Shown here: positions 1-8,879 of the stretch, piece by piece
How positions within the stretch are numbered: the stretch's first letter is position 1
How the letters are laid out: every line of letters begins with the position of its first letter
Assembly: GCF_001692325.1 (NCBI RefSeq)
Contig: NZ_LXKN01000046.1
Coordinates: forward strand, 124,001 to 188,000
Source of the DNA: Rhizobium sp. AC27/96
GTDB lineage: Bacteria > Pseudomonadota > Alphaproteobacteria > Rhizobiales > Rhizobiaceae
Reading direction: 5' to 3'
Length of the DNA stretch: 64,000 bases
Notes under the pieces: model-generated
Told to the model about the DNA's origin: nothing
Databases searched by the model: none
The model's input: the letters and a program-made list of their open reading frames with translations, nothing else
Made by a program: the position numbers and the translations under genes

Positions 1-21
1 GGTTAGCAGCCGATCGAAGCC

Positions 22-693
22 TCAGCTCCAGTCGATGCAATAACCAAGGAAGCGCTTGGAATCGACGGGGTCAAAACCGAGCTTCTTGCGCAGTTTCTTG
101 CGCAGCTTCGAAATGTGGCTTTCCACGACGTTCTCTTCGACTTCCTCGTCGAAGATGCCGTAGATCGCGTTGAAGATCTGCGTCTTCGTCACCCGGCGAC
201 CGCGATTGGCGATCAAGTATTCCAGGATGCGCCGCTCGCGCCGCGGCAACGCAAAAACGTCGCCGTTGATCTCCGGATCGCGCCCGTCCGCAAAGATGCG
301 AACCGGTCCGACATCGGTATAGTTGCTGATGGCCTTGAGCCTCCGGCGGATCGCCGCGGCTCGTGCCAGAATCTCTCTGGGATGTACCGGCTTGCGCACG
401 ACATCGTCGACACCGCAATCGAAGAGTGCAAGCGTCGATTCCAGCGAAGGTTGATCGCTGACAGCGATCACCGGCGCAGTCGTACGGTCACGAATCGCTC
501 TTGGGAGCTCGTGCACGTGCTGCCCTTGCCCGATCAAAAACGCTTCAACAGCAGCAATATCGCCCTCTGCCGCCGTCGTGACCCATTCCCCAAATTCGCG
601 AGGGTCAAATCCCGTGGACGGGATGCCCTCCCGCCCAAACAGTGATGTATATCCGTCCTTAACAAGCTCTCGCTCATCAACCACTACGATCAT
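22..693 (-). CDS. rem: Flagellar regulator Rem (FtcR-like), OmpR-type orphan response regulator
   Basis: 223 residues. The N-terminal half (about 1-115) has a receiver-like fold and the C-terminal half (about 125-223) an OmpR-type winged helix (RRERRILEYL, then VVESHISKLRKKL). The usual phospho-acceptor Asp appears to be Glu (E50 in IAAVEAF), while the KP near residue 101 is kept, as described for orphan regulators of this family. In Sinorhizobium, Rem is activated by VisN/VisR and in turn switches on flagellar and motility genes. It closes the flagellar cluster at the window edge, 280 bp beyond the transglycosylase gene, so it probably has its own promoter in 694-973. Length fits the family. 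Identity is well supported by sequence and context; the regulatory hierarchy is known from relatives. Confidence 0.9.
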   Translation of the reverse strand: MIVVVDERELVKDGYTSLFGREGIPSTGFDPREFGEWVTTAAEGDIAAVEAFLIGQGQHVHELPRAIRDRTTAPVIAVSDQPSLESTLALFDCGVDDVVRKPVHPREILARAAAIRRRLKAISNYTDVGPVRIFADGRDPEINGDVFALPRRERRILEYLIANRGRRVTKTQIFNAIYGIFDEEVEENVVESHISKLRKKLRKKLGFDPVDSKRFLGYCIDWS

Positions 694-973
694 TCGTCCG
701 CCTCCGAATCAGTGTGGTGTTTCGATGGACTATGGGTACGAATCGGGCGAATCACGAACAACTGTCGGAAATGAGTGACGGAAATTAATAATTGATTAAC
801 TTTAGAGGTGCGATTTGCACTACATATAGTGGGTGCTTTACGTTTTACACCGATAAAAAAGTTGTTAGTTAGCTTATCGTTAATATGCGCATTTCAGGCA
901 AAGAGATGGCAGTCAACCTCGCCATAAGGGTTAGTGCCTGCTAACCGGATAGACAATACAACCTATGAGCGTC

Positions 974-1606
974 CTAATTCTGGCAGAACGTTGCCGCGTT
1001 TGGCGTCCATTTGCCATAGCCTGTTGCCACCAGATTGGCGATGACGCGACAAACATAGACCTTCTGGGCGGGGTCGTTGTTCGGGCCAGCGTGGTATCTT
1101 GCTACCGCCATCGTCCAGGTCTCATGCCTGTCATGTAGATTGCGGAGAAACTTGGCGGCATACTCGACATTACTGCGCGGGTCGAACATGGCAGTCACGG
1201 AGGTGAAATTTTCACCGTGAAAATACTGGTTGATCTGCATGCATCCGACGTCGATAAGCTTCGCTCCGTTCTGCCGCGCGGCAGCAAAAACCTGCAGGGC
1301 GGCATTCTCTGACGGCGGAAAAATCGGCTTGCCCTCGACGTTGAGCGCATAGGGATAAAGCGATCCCTTGCGCCCGGTTTCCGTCAAACCGACCGAGTAG
1401 AGAATCCCTTCCGGTATGCCGTATTTTGCAGCGGCTGACTGGATTTCGCGTTCGCAGAGGCCGGCTGCACCATTGTCGGGTGGCGTTGCGTTTCCCGATG
1501 CGAAGGCATCAGAGGTAAACTGCCCCAGAGCGAGAACGCTGAGTGTTGCCAGCAGCGCCGTCTTCCGCGCCACGTTCCGCCGAGCTGCGATTGCCATTGT
1601 TTCCAT
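974..1606 (-). CDS. Lytic transglycosylase-like protein (flagellar, SltF-type role)
   Basis: 210 residues with a signal peptide (basic ARRNVARK, hydrophobic stretch, cleavage near AFA-SG) and an SLT/VirB1-type domain at about 50-200: a likely catalytic Glu at E76 (VGLTETG), then GCMQIN and RYHAG motifs. Such enzymes cut peptidoglycan glycan strands; in a flagellar cluster the likely job is opening the wall for the rod. The start lies 98 nt inside the 3' end of fliK. Starting later would remove the signal peptide, so the long overlap looks genuine (start 1606, or ATG at 1597). The enzyme class is sound; the flagellar role is inferred from position. Confidence 0.8.
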   Translation of the reverse strand: METMAIAARRNVARKTALLATLSVLALGQFTSDAFASGNATPPDNGAAGLCEREIQSAAAKYGIPEGILYSVGLTETGRKGSLYPYALNVEGKPIFPPSENAALQVFAAARQNGAKLIDVGCMQINQYFHGENFTSVTAMFDPRSNVEYAAKFLRNLHDRHETWTMAVARYHAGPNNDPAQKVYVCRVIANLVATGYGKWTPNAATFCQN

Positions 1607-3113
1607 TTGCCTGCTGCCCCGAATAGTTCTGGCCTTTCGGACGTGCGTCGCCGCCCTGCCCCTGGTTCAACAGGGATTGCTGCTGCGACTGATTCGATCC
1701 GGACTGCCGGCCGCTATCCGACTGTTGATCCGCATTCGAGGCCATAGTGACGGTGATGCTATCGACCTGGTAGCCCTGAGCCCGCAGCGCATCGACCATA
1801 TGGCTCTGATCCGCATGCAGCTGCCTGTAGGCTTCGCCGGTCTGCACCTTCAGATCGACGCTCAACTGATCGCCCGAAAGCCGCATCGTCGCGGTAACAT
1901 TGCCAAGGTTGTCGGGATTGAGCTGGATCTTGAGCGTGTTGACGACCTTGCCCGTGCTGGACAAATTCGCGGCATTCGAAAGCGCCGAACCCGGCTGCAT
2001 CGCTGCCGACCATTCGCGGTCACCAGCCAGCGAACCGGCAACCAGCGCCGAGTTGGCGGCAAGCCCGAGGTAACGTCGAGAATCAAGGACGGTGACGGCC
2101 GGCAGGTCGCCGCTCGCAGGAGCGTCTACCTTGACCTCGGCTGCATCGTCACCCTTCTTGGAGATGGACAGATCGAGCGCGCCGCTTCGCCCGTCAGCAC
2201 GCGTCAACCGAAAGGTCTGCGACGAATCCGTTGCTGTGCCATCTTCGGACGGCATGGCGTCTGCCGTAGTCTCCTTAAGCGTCGCACTGGAGAGCGGCAC
2301 GCCCTGAATCTTGGTGTCGCCCGCCGGCTGCCCGGTCGTCGTCATCACGCTTTGAGCTGCAACAGCGGCTTGCGGGACATTCAGGAGCGACAGCGCGTCG
2401 GAGATGGTGGTGGCCGCTTGGGGGCCTTGCGTCGGTGTTGCCTTACTATCGTCGGTGTTGGCCGCATCCTTCGCATCTTTCACGGCCGGTGCCTTGCCAT
2501 TGCCATCAGCAGTAGCGGGCTGTCCACCGGCCGCCACTGCCTCGGCCAATTGCTGCGCGATGTCGGCAAGCTGAGCCGATGCATCGATCTGTGCCGGCAT
2601 CGTAGTCGCGTTGGTGGTCGGTGCGGCCGGATCCGTCGAAATAGCGGCAGGGTCGGTTTGTGCGGAAGCCGGATCGGTTTCGGTTGTCGCCGAAGCTGCC
2701 TTCTGCAGTTCGATCAGCGATTTCGTCAGCGAGAGAGCCGCCGCTCCTTGCGGAGATTTCGCTCCCTTGGCCAGCCCGGCGGGATTGGCGAGATTGGCTG
2801 CGGATGTGTCGATCATCGCCGCTCCGGCATTGGCGCTTTCATCAATGGCAAGTGCAAGCGCCGCGGTATTGCCCGCCGCCGTCTTTGTCGCGCCTGCATC
2901 TTCATCCGGATCGGTGCTGGTGGTAGCGGCATTCGCTCCCGCACTGGTATTGCCCTTCGTGCCGGATGACTTGGACCCATTGCCAAGCGAGCTCGACAGG
3001 GCGTCAAGAAAGCCCTTGCCGCTGTCCTGCTTCCCGGAGCGGGCACCTTTCGCGGCAGCAAGGATATCCGCCCCGGAGGAGGCGCCGGATACACCGATGT
3101 CGTTCATGATCAA
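1509..3113 (-). CDS. fliK: Flagellar hook-length control protein FliK (formerly MotD)
   Basis: 534 residues. About the first 350 are low in complexity, rich in Ala, Ser, Thr, Asp and Lys, as in FliK proteins that act as an exported ruler. The C-terminal part (about 390-465) holds the FliK substrate-switch domain, recognisable by LQLNP-like KIQLNPDNLGNV followed by the predicted helix with MVDALRAQGYQVD. The last 60 residues are Gln, Ser and Asn rich. In Sinorhizobium this gene was first called motD and later recognised as fliK. Its start overlaps the motC stop by 4 bp and its 3' end overlaps the transglycosylase gene. Secreted through the flagellar export apparatus to measure the hook and trigger the switch to filament export. 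Confidence 0.88.
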   Translation of the reverse strand: MIMNDIGVSGASSGADILAAAKGARSGKQDSGKGFLDALSSSLGNGSKSSGTKGNTSAGANAATTSTDPDEDAGATKTAAGNTAALALAIDESANAGAAMIDTSAANLANPAGLAKGAKSPQGAAALSLTKSLIELQKAASATTETDPASAQTDPAAISTDPAAPTTNATTMPAQIDASAQLADIAQQLAEAVAAGGQPATADGNGKAPAVKDAKDAANTDDSKATPTQGPQAATTISDALSLLNVPQAAVAAQSVMTTTGQPAGDTKIQGVPLSSATLKETTADAMPSEDGTATDSSQTFRLTRADGRSGALDLSISKKGDDAAEVKVDAPASGDLPAVTVLDSRRYLGLAANSALVAGSLAGDREWSAAMQPGSALSNAANLSSTGKVVNTLKIQLNPDNLGNVTATMRLSGDQLSVDLKVQTGEAYRQLHADQSHMVDALRAQGYQVDSITVTMASNADQQSDSGRQSGSNQSQQQSLLNQGQGGDARPKGQNYSGQQANGNNGNRSSAERGAEDGAAGNTQRSRSGAVYL

Positions 3114-4414
3114 TGACTTTCCTGCTTCAACAGGCCGTCGATGGCATCAAGCTTCGAGCGGCTCGTCGTGACGAATGCGTTGAACGAAGAGTCGGCCTCC
3201 TGCCGCCCTCCTTCCGGGGCGGGAGCTGCGTTTGTAGCCGCTCCCTGCTCAACACCCGCCGTGCCGGGAGATTGGCCTCCCGCCTGATTCGTCACAGCAG
3301 CATCGTGTTCAGTAGTCTGTTGATTGGGCAGGTTAGAAACATTGCCTTGCCCGAGGCTTGCAGGATCAGGCGTACGCAGGATCTCCTGCGCCACCGCCTT
3401 TGCAGCGTCGCGCAAGGCGCGATCCTGTGCATTCAATTCTCCGGCAGGCATCTGGTTGAGATTGCTGATCGCCGCCTCCAGGCCCGGTGTGGACACACCC
3501 GCCACGCCGCCATAGAAGCCCGCCAGAGCGCTGAAGGCATCGCTGCCGTCGTTCGTTATGGCCTGGGCACGGCCCGCTGCCAGGGCTGCAAGGTCGGACT
3601 TGCCGGCAATCGCCGCGCGTCGCGCCATGCGCAGATAGATCTCCCTTTGCCGGGGAGGATCCATGAAGGAAAGGATATCGATGATATCCTGCTGCTTGAC
3701 GTCGGAATCATGATCCACCACCAGCTGCACGAAGAGATCGGCAAACTGGCTGGCATAGGGCGAATGCAGAAAGCGCCTCGTATAACGTTGGGCATATTCG
3801 AGCCCCAGCGGCACCAGGCCGGAATCGGCGCACAGAGCAAGCGAGCGGCGCAGCGCCGATTCCTCGACGATCGTCCCTGGCGCCATTACCCGCGCCCAGT
3901 CATAGAGCTTCAATGCCGCGGCGGCATTCTTGCCAGACATGACATTGCCGGCGACGAGCGAAAGATAGGGGCCGATAGGCTTGTCGCGATATTCCCTGGC
4001 AATGTCGGCGAGCGTGTTGACGACCAGCAGCCCCTTGCCGTTCAGATATTTCCTGAGCACGTCGGCAACGCGGTTGTCGAAATTGCCGTTGATGTCGCGC
4101 GACATCAGATATTCGAGCGTTTCCGGATTGCCGCCGCTCATGGCGTAGATCAGCGCCGCATCGGCATTGCGGCTGTCTTCAAAGACGGATTTGTCGGCAT
4201 TGCGCAGGCGCTCGTCGATGGTGGCCAGCAGAAAGCGTTGCATCTCGCCGGCCGAACTATCGCCCGCAACCACGGAATCCTGGACGAATTCGAGCGAGCG
4301 CAGCATCTTGTAGAGCGGCAAGCTGTCCTGCCCCTCGGCACGAGCGCCCGCTGGCGCGAGCATGCCGAAGGTCAGCGCGAGTGCTAGGCGACGACGATGC
4401 TGTTTGCGCGCCAT
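3110..4414 (-). CDS. motC: Periplasmic motility protein MotC
   Basis: 434 residues beginning with a signal peptide (RKQHRRRL, hydrophobic LALALTFGML, cleavage after ARA). The rest is helical and reads as a periplasmic protein; the tail (about 350-434) is Gln, Asn and Gly rich. In rhizobia MotC binds the periplasmic part of MotB and is needed for swimming; MotE, encoded at 18601-19143, is its partner. It follows motB by 3 bp and overlaps fliK by 4 bp, so motB, motC and fliK are co-translated. The family is confined to alphaproteobacteria. Identity rests on sequence character plus the conserved motB-motC-fliK order. Confidence 0.88.
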   Translation of the reverse strand: MARKQHRRRLALALTFGMLAPAGARAEGQDSLPLYKMLRSLEFVQDSVVAGDSSAGEMQRFLLATIDERLRNADKSVFEDSRNADAALIYAMSGGNPETLEYLMSRDINGNFDNRVADVLRKYLNGKGLLVVNTLADIAREYRDKPIGPYLSLVAGNVMSGKNAAAALKLYDWARVMAPGTIVEESALRRSLALCADSGLVPLGLEYAQRYTRRFLHSPYASQFADLFVQLVVDHDSDVKQQDIIDILSFMDPPRQREIYLRMARRAAIAGKSDLAALAAGRAQAITNDGSDAFSALAGFYGGVAGVSTPGLEAAISNLNQMPAGELNAQDRALRDAAKAVAQEILRTPDPASLGQGNVSNLPNQQTTEHDAAVTNQAGGQSPGTAGVEQGAATNAAPAPEGGRQEADSSFNAFVTTSRSKLDAIDGLLKQESH

Positions 4415-4417
4415 GAC

Positions 4418-5845
4418 CTATCCCTGCTTGCCTTGTCCTGGCTTGCCTTTGCCCGAGGCAGGCTTTGCAGGGTTCTGGGTGTCCGGTGCGGCAGGGTCCT
4501 GTGCAGCCTGGCTCGTCGGGGCGGCAATCAGGATCTCGATGCGGCGATTGGCATCATTGAAGGGATCGTCGGGCAGCTTCAGCCGGCGGTCAGCGAAACC
4601 TGAAACCTGCACGATCCGCTTCTCATCCAGGCCGCCGCTCGTCAGCATGTAATAGGCGCTCTGGGCGCGATCGAGCGACAGGCGCCAGTTGTCGTTGCGG
4701 CCGCCGACCATATAGGGGCGCCCGTCTGTGTGGCCGCGAACCAGGATCGAGCCCTTGCGTTCGGACAGGACCTTGCCGATCTTTTCCATCGCCAGCACCA
4801 TTTCCCGGCGCGGCACGGTTGAGCCGATATTGAACATCGGATCGTTGCTCTGGTCGGAGATCGTCACGAGCACACCGCCTTCAGCCGCGGTGACTTCCAG
4901 ACCCTCCGCCAGCTGGCCGGCGACGCCGCCGATCTGCGACTGAATTTCCTGCTGCAGTTGCTTGGCTTCCTGCTGCTGGGCTTTCGTCGGCGTGACGTCC
5001 TTATTCTGGGCGACAGCGGCATTATCCTCGAATGTCGAGGCGTTGCTTTGCTCCGTCTTGCTGGCGAGCTGTTGCTGTGCCGGCTTGTCCTGCTGCTTGG
5101 CAGCTGCCTGCTGTTCGCTCTGTGTCGGCTGTTGCTCCGGCGTTTCCGTCTGGCTGGCCGGTTGACCGCTGTCGGCAGCCGTCGCCTTGGACAAGGCCAC
5201 CACCTCTCCCTTCGGCGATTGATCCGATTTGGCGGACTGTTCCTCGTTCGCCTTCTTCGAGGCGCTCGAAACCTGAACCTGCTTGGTCCAGAAATCCGGG
5301 TCGAATGGATCGCGATAGGCCTGGCCGCCATCGGCGCCCGTGGCCGGACCGGATTGAGCCGCACCGCCCTCGCCCTTGGCGCTGACATTGGCCTGCTGGC
5401 CGACTTCCTGGGCGATTTCGGCCAGAACCGAATAGGGATTCTCGAAGAAATCGGCTTCGGAATAGTTCGTCTGGTCGCCGGAAGTAGACGTCAGGTCTTC
5501 GCCCGTCTTGGCGGATTTGCCGTCGTTCGGATTGTCTTGCGGCTTGTTCGATTTTTGCTGGTTCTTCTCGCCGTCAGCCTGGTCGACGGGCTTCTTGAGG
5601 CCCTTTTCCGTCGGCTTTTCGTCGGCAAGCTTGATCGGGTTGAAATAGGAGGCAACCGAAGCCTTCGTCTCCTCGTTGGCGGCGTTCACCAGCCACATCA
5701 CCAGGAAGAAGGCCATCATCGCCGTCATGAAGTCGGCATAGGCGATCTTCCACGCGCCGCCATGACCGCCTTCGTGATCGCCACCGCCATGACGCTTGAC
5801 GATGATGATCTCATGCTTGCCGTGATTTTGATCGCCGTCACTCAT
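4418..5845 (-). CDS. motB: Flagellar stator protein MotB
   Basis: 475 residues, longer than enteric MotB. A His/Gly-rich cytoplasmic start (1-30) leads into the single membrane segment (about 36-55) with the proton-channel Asp at D38 in IAYADFMTAMM. A long Gln/Lys/Ser-rich linker (about 75-300) follows, then an OmpA/MotB peptidoglycan-binding domain (about 310-450) with SILVRGHTDGRPY and NDANRRIEILI. The protein anchors the stator to the wall and, with MotA, couples proton flow to rotation. The start overlaps the preceding FliH-like gene by 4 bp. The extended linker is a rhizobial trait, probably matching the MotC interaction. MotA is encoded 20 kb away at 25941-26813. Confidence 0.95.
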   Translation of the reverse strand: MSDGDQNHGKHEIIIVKRHGGGDHEGGHGGAWKIAYADFMTAMMAFFLVMWLVNAANEETKASVASYFNPIKLADEKPTEKGLKKPVDQADGEKNQQKSNKPQDNPNDGKSAKTGEDLTSTSGDQTNYSEADFFENPYSVLAEIAQEVGQQANVSAKGEGGAAQSGPATGADGGQAYRDPFDPDFWTKQVQVSSASKKANEEQSAKSDQSPKGEVVALSKATAADSGQPASQTETPEQQPTQSEQQAAAKQQDKPAQQQLASKTEQSNASTFEDNAAVAQNKDVTPTKAQQQEAKQLQQEIQSQIGGVAGQLAEGLEVTAAEGGVLVTISDQSNDPMFNIGSTVPRREMVLAMEKIGKVLSERKGSILVRGHTDGRPYMVGGRNDNWRLSLDRAQSAYYMLTSGGLDEKRIVQVSGFADRRLKLPDDPFNDANRRIEILIAAPTSQAAQDPAAPDTQNPAKPASGKGKPGQGKQG

Positions 5846-6474
5846 TTCAGAATCTCTTTCAGGCTGGCGGCCCAGGCAGACATGCGGGTCACGAGAACGC
5901 TCTCGCCGATGGTGACAGTGAGATCGACATCCTGCGCCTCGATATGGCGCAGGAGAGCAGCCTCTTCACCGAGTTTGGCCTGGAGCGCCTCGAAGAGATA
6001 ACCGGGACCGCTCACGGAGATCGGGCCGACACTACCGTCGAGAATTGCCGACCTGACCAAATCCGCAAGATCGGCAACGGCCCTGGTCGTCAGCGTTTCC
6101 GTCATGATCGGCGCGAGGACTGCGGCCGCTTCCGCACTGATTGCCTGCCCTAGCATGGTGGCGATGCGGGTCATGTCGGCAGCTATTCTTTCCGCCGCCT
6201 GCTCTTCGTACCGCGCTCGCAGGGCATCGGCCTCGGCGCGAAAGGTTTCGCTCATCGCATCGAGTTCGGCCCGATGCTTTTGAGACAGATCCTGCGTCGC
6301 GGCGTCATGGCCCTCCGCATAGGCGGCGCGGCGTTCGGCCTCGACATCGACCGGCGGCTCGACTGCGGTTTCCGCAAACTCCATCGGTTCCGCGAAAACC
6401 ATATCGGCAATGCCTGCGGGCGGAGCCTGTTCGGCACTGAAATCCTTGAGATACCGGGACAGTGTCAAACTCAC
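5842..6474 (-). CDS. FliH-like coiled-coil protein (putative flagellar ATPase stator)
   Basis: 210 residues from a GTG start at 6474 (begins M-SLTLSRYLKDF); the frame is open to 6525 but the upstream residues look non-coding. After an acidic N-terminal region there is a charged Ala/Glu/Arg helix (about 65-115) with coiled-coil character, then an alpha/beta region with ISVSGPGYLFEALQ and DVDLTVTIGESVLVT, the layout of FliH and V-type ATPase subunit E. FliH would bind FliI (encoded at 23583-24971), and no other fliH is visible in the window. Stop overlaps motB by 4 bp. The FliH assignment is by-eye; a conserved flagellar protein of unknown role is the alternative. Confidence 0.6.
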   Translation of the reverse strand: MSLTLSRYLKDFSAEQAPPAGIADMVFAEPMEFAETAVEPPVDVEAERRAAYAEGHDAATQDLSQKHRAELDAMSETFRAEADALRARYEEQAAERIAADMTRIATMLGQAISAEAAAVLAPIMTETLTTRAVADLADLVRSAILDGSVGPISVSGPGYLFEALQAKLGEEAALLRHIEAQDVDLTVTIGESVLVTRMSAWAASLKEILK

Positions 6475-6722
6475 GCGCGCATCTCCCCACTCGCGTCGGC
6501 AAGACGCTGCAAGTCGAAGCCACAAGAGGGCCGATCATTTCCCATTCTCAAAACGTCGATCATCACGCTTCCGGTTTCCGTCCTCTGGCGGCGCGCGCCG
6601 GAGATGACTGATATCTCCGACAAGCTGCGCAACCATGCCACTGCGCCGAACCGTAGGCAGTCAAACTTGTGCGAGGATGAATGCGGAGCGGCATTGGCAA
6701 TCTTGCCGCGCCGCGCGCCGCC

Positions 6723-7703
6723 TCATTTCGACTGAAGGAGAATCAACACCTTGCTCGCCATGCTATTGGCGATCGACAGAGACTGGATGCCCATCTGCTG
6801 CGCCGTCTGCAATGCACTCTGACGCACCGACGCCTCTTCCATCTTCGTATCGACGAGATCGCCGACACTGACCTTGATGGCATCGCTGAGTTTGGCAATA
6901 TAGTCCGACTGATCGTCGATATTCGACTTCATCAGGCCGAGCGTCGAATCGGCCGAGGTTGCCGACTTCAGGAGTGAATTAGTGACATTGATCATATCGG
7001 TCAGCTCATCATCCGTCGTGGTGCTCGAAATGGCGATTTCGGTGCCGCCGGCCGGCGGTGTGCCTGAATCGGCGGCCAGAAGATAGTAGTTGCGAGCCGG
7101 CATGCTGCCACCGCTCGATGTGCCGAGCGTGCTTGCATCAACGTTCTTGGTCAGCAACCCCTTGCTGGCATCGGTGGTATCGATCATCAGGGTTTGAGAG
7201 CTGTCGTAGCCGATCGTGGTGAGGCTTACCTGGCCGCCTGCGCCACGGGTGAAATTGCTGATCACCGACTGCTGCGTGCTGGCATTCTCGCTGTTGTTAT
7301 AAAGCCAGTTCTCGCCGGAGAAGGATGCCGACTGCGTGACTGATTGCAGCTGATTCTTGAGCTGCTGAATATCGGAGTTGATGGCGTTCTTGTCCGTACC
7401 CGCCTCTTTTGCCGAAACCAGCTTGGTCTGGATCTGTGTCAGCAGGCTGACGACCGTGTCCATGGCGGTCGATGCGGTATCGACCTTTGAAGCGCCGAGG
7501 CCGAGCGCATCCGTGATCGTGGACAGGCTGCTCTGGTCGGAGCGCATGGTGTTTGCCATCGACCAATAGGTAGGATTGTCGCTTGCATTCTGGATGGCAT
7601 AGCCGGAGGAGACCTGCTCCTGCACGACACCGAGATCTTTATTGATTCCGCGCAACACCGTCAGTGCCGCGGACGTGGCTCCATTTGCCGTCACATTGCT
7701 CAT
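6723..7703 (-). CDS. flaD: Flagellin, most divergent of four (flaD in R. leguminosarum naming)
   Basis: 326 residues with conserved flagellin D0/D1 ends: an N-terminal ALTVLRGINKDL and SDNPTYWSMANTMRSD, and a C-terminal ALQTAQQMGIQSLSIANS ending in ILLQSK. The central region (about 150-235) is longer than in the other three flagellins, with Ser/Thr/Gly-rich stretches. It is polymerised into the filament after export. It lies 3' of flaC with a 255-bp gap carrying the shared upstream element at 7736-7771, so it is probably transcribed on its own. In Sinorhizobium naming the gene in this slot is flaC. As the most divergent copy it is likely a minor subunit (inference). Confidence 0.85.
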   Translation of the reverse strand: MSNVTANGATSAALTVLRGINKDLGVVQEQVSSGYAIQNASDNPTYWSMANTMRSDQSSLSTITDALGLGASKVDTASTAMDTVVSLLTQIQTKLVSAKEAGTDKNAINSDIQQLKNQLQSVTQSASFSGENWLYNNSENASTQQSVISNFTRGAGGQVSLTTIGYDSSQTLMIDTTDASKGLLTKNVDASTLGTSSGGSMPARNYYLLAADSGTPPAGGTEIAISSTTTDDELTDMINVTNSLLKSATSADSTLGLMKSNIDDQSDYIAKLSDAIKVSVGDLVDTKMEEASVRQSALQTAQQMGIQSLSIANSMASKVLILLQSK

Positions 7704-7735
7704 CTGAAAATCCGTAAATCATTGGGACTGGCAAA

Positions 7736-7771
7736 CCGGGCCGATCCGGCAGCAACGATTGGCCTCATGCC
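7736..7771 (-). promoter_or_regulatory. Shared flagellin upstream element, flaD copy
   Basis: Two CCGG motifs (7736-7739 and 7746-7749, 6 nt apart) followed by CATGCC at 7766-7771 on the plus strand, 63 nt from the flaD start codon. The same arrangement occurs at all four flagellin genes. It could be a promoter/activator box or a leader hairpin. Confidence 0.45.
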
Positions 7772-7901
7772 CACCAGCGGGAAAGATCCCAGCGCGGCCC
7801 GTCGCTAAAACAAGATGCTTCAATCGCTTTGAAGAAGGCCGGAGCCAGCTTCCGCGCAAAGACTGCAAATCAATTGGCGGCAACGTTAACAAAAGCTTAT
7901 A

Positions 7902-7930
7902 CGCGGCGACAAGAGAGAAATGCCGCCGCG
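7902..7930 (-). terminator. Possible terminator after flaC
   Basis: Perfect 7-bp GC stem (7902-7908 with 7924-7930, 15-nt loop) beginning 28 bp past the flaC stop. Read on the minus strand it is followed by ATAAGCTTTT. Loop is long, so only moderately convincing. Confidence 0.4.
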
Positions 7931-7958
7931 CGATCTCGGCGCAAGCTCCACTCAAGGC

Positions 7959-8879
7959 TCACTTGAAGAGAGCGAGAACGTTCTGGGCGCTGGTGTTGGC
8001 GATCTGCAGCGACTGGATCGCCAGCTGCTGCTGGGTCTGCAGGGCCGACAGTCTGCTCGACTCTTCTTCCATGTCCGCATCGACGAGCTTGCCGACGCCG
8101 GAGTCGATGGTATCACGCAGCGTGGAGACGAAACTGGTCTGCAGATCGATGCGGGTCGAGAGCGAACCGAGCTGCGAGGATGCGCTCGTCAGGGCGTTGA
8201 GGGCTCCCTGCACGAGATTCATCGCCTTGCCGATGCCGCCACTCGTCATATTGGTGATATCAAGACTGAAGACCGAATAGGCAGTGCCGTTGATGTTCTG
8301 CTTGGTTCCAAGGATGCCCGAGCTGGTGTCGATTGCGCCGCTGGCCTTGGCGCCGAACAGGACGTTGCCTTGCGAGCTGGTATTGAAGCTATAGCTCGTG
8401 CTGTTGACGGCGACCGTGCCGTTGTTGTTGCGCACGAAGGAGGAGACTACGGAAGCGGAAGCGCCGTTGGCCGCAAACATCCAGTTCTGGCCGGAGAAGG
8501 ACGCAGATTGCGCGATGCTCTCCAGCTGCTGCTGAAGCTGGGTCACTTCTTCCTGCACGTCCGATTTGGAGACGCTGTTTTCGGTCGCGGCGACGAGCTT
8601 GTCCTTGATCTGCTGCACAACGGTAATGGCATTGTCCATTGCCGTATAGGCCGTGTCGACCTTGGCTGCGCCCAGCCCCAATGCGTCGGATACGGCGGAA
8701 AGCGCGCTATTGTCAGAGCGCATGGTCGTCGCGATCGACCAATAGGCGGCATTGTCAGCCGCCTTGGCGACGCGATAGCCGGACGAAACGCGGCTTTGCG
8801 TATCCTGCAGGTTGGTATTGATCCCGCGCAGGGTCTGAAGTGCGGACATAGCCGCGTCGTTGGTGAGGATGCTGGTCAT
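7959..8879 (-). CDS. flaC: Flagellin FlaC
   Basis: 306 residues from ATG 8879 (begins MTSILTNDAAMSALQTLRG); the 20 upstream in-frame residues are leader sequence. Typical rhizobial flagellin: conserved N-terminal coiled-coil (SRVSSGYRVAKAADNAAYW), short variable centre and C-terminal ALQTQQQLAIQSLQIANT ending in LALFK. Closer to FlaA/FlaB than to FlaD. It is separated from flaB by the plus-strand decarboxylase/ATP-grasp pair, so the flagellin array is split. The upstream element (CCGG pair plus CATGCT) lies at 8916-8952. In Sinorhizobium naming the third-position gene is flaD. Confidence 0.88.
   Translation of the reverse strand: MTSILTNDAAMSALQTLRGINTNLQDTQSRVSSGYRVAKAADNAAYWSIATTMRSDNSALSAVSDALGLGAAKVDTAYTAMDNAITVVQQIKDKLVAATENSVSKSDVQEEVTQLQQQLESIAQSASFSGQNWMFAANGASASVVSSFVRNNNGTVAVNSTSYSFNTSSQGNVLFGAKASGAIDTSSGILGTKQNINGTAYSVFSLDITNMTSGGIGKAMNLVQGALNALTSASSQLGSLSTRIDLQTSFVSTLRDTIDSGVGKLVDADMEEESSRLSALQTQQQLAIQSLQIANTSAQNVLALFK

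Noticed and set aside
1416..2969. 517-codon plus-strand frame opposite fliK
   Set aside because: Shadow of a GC-rich, low-complexity gene; its product is Arg/Cys-rich with no domain or start signal.
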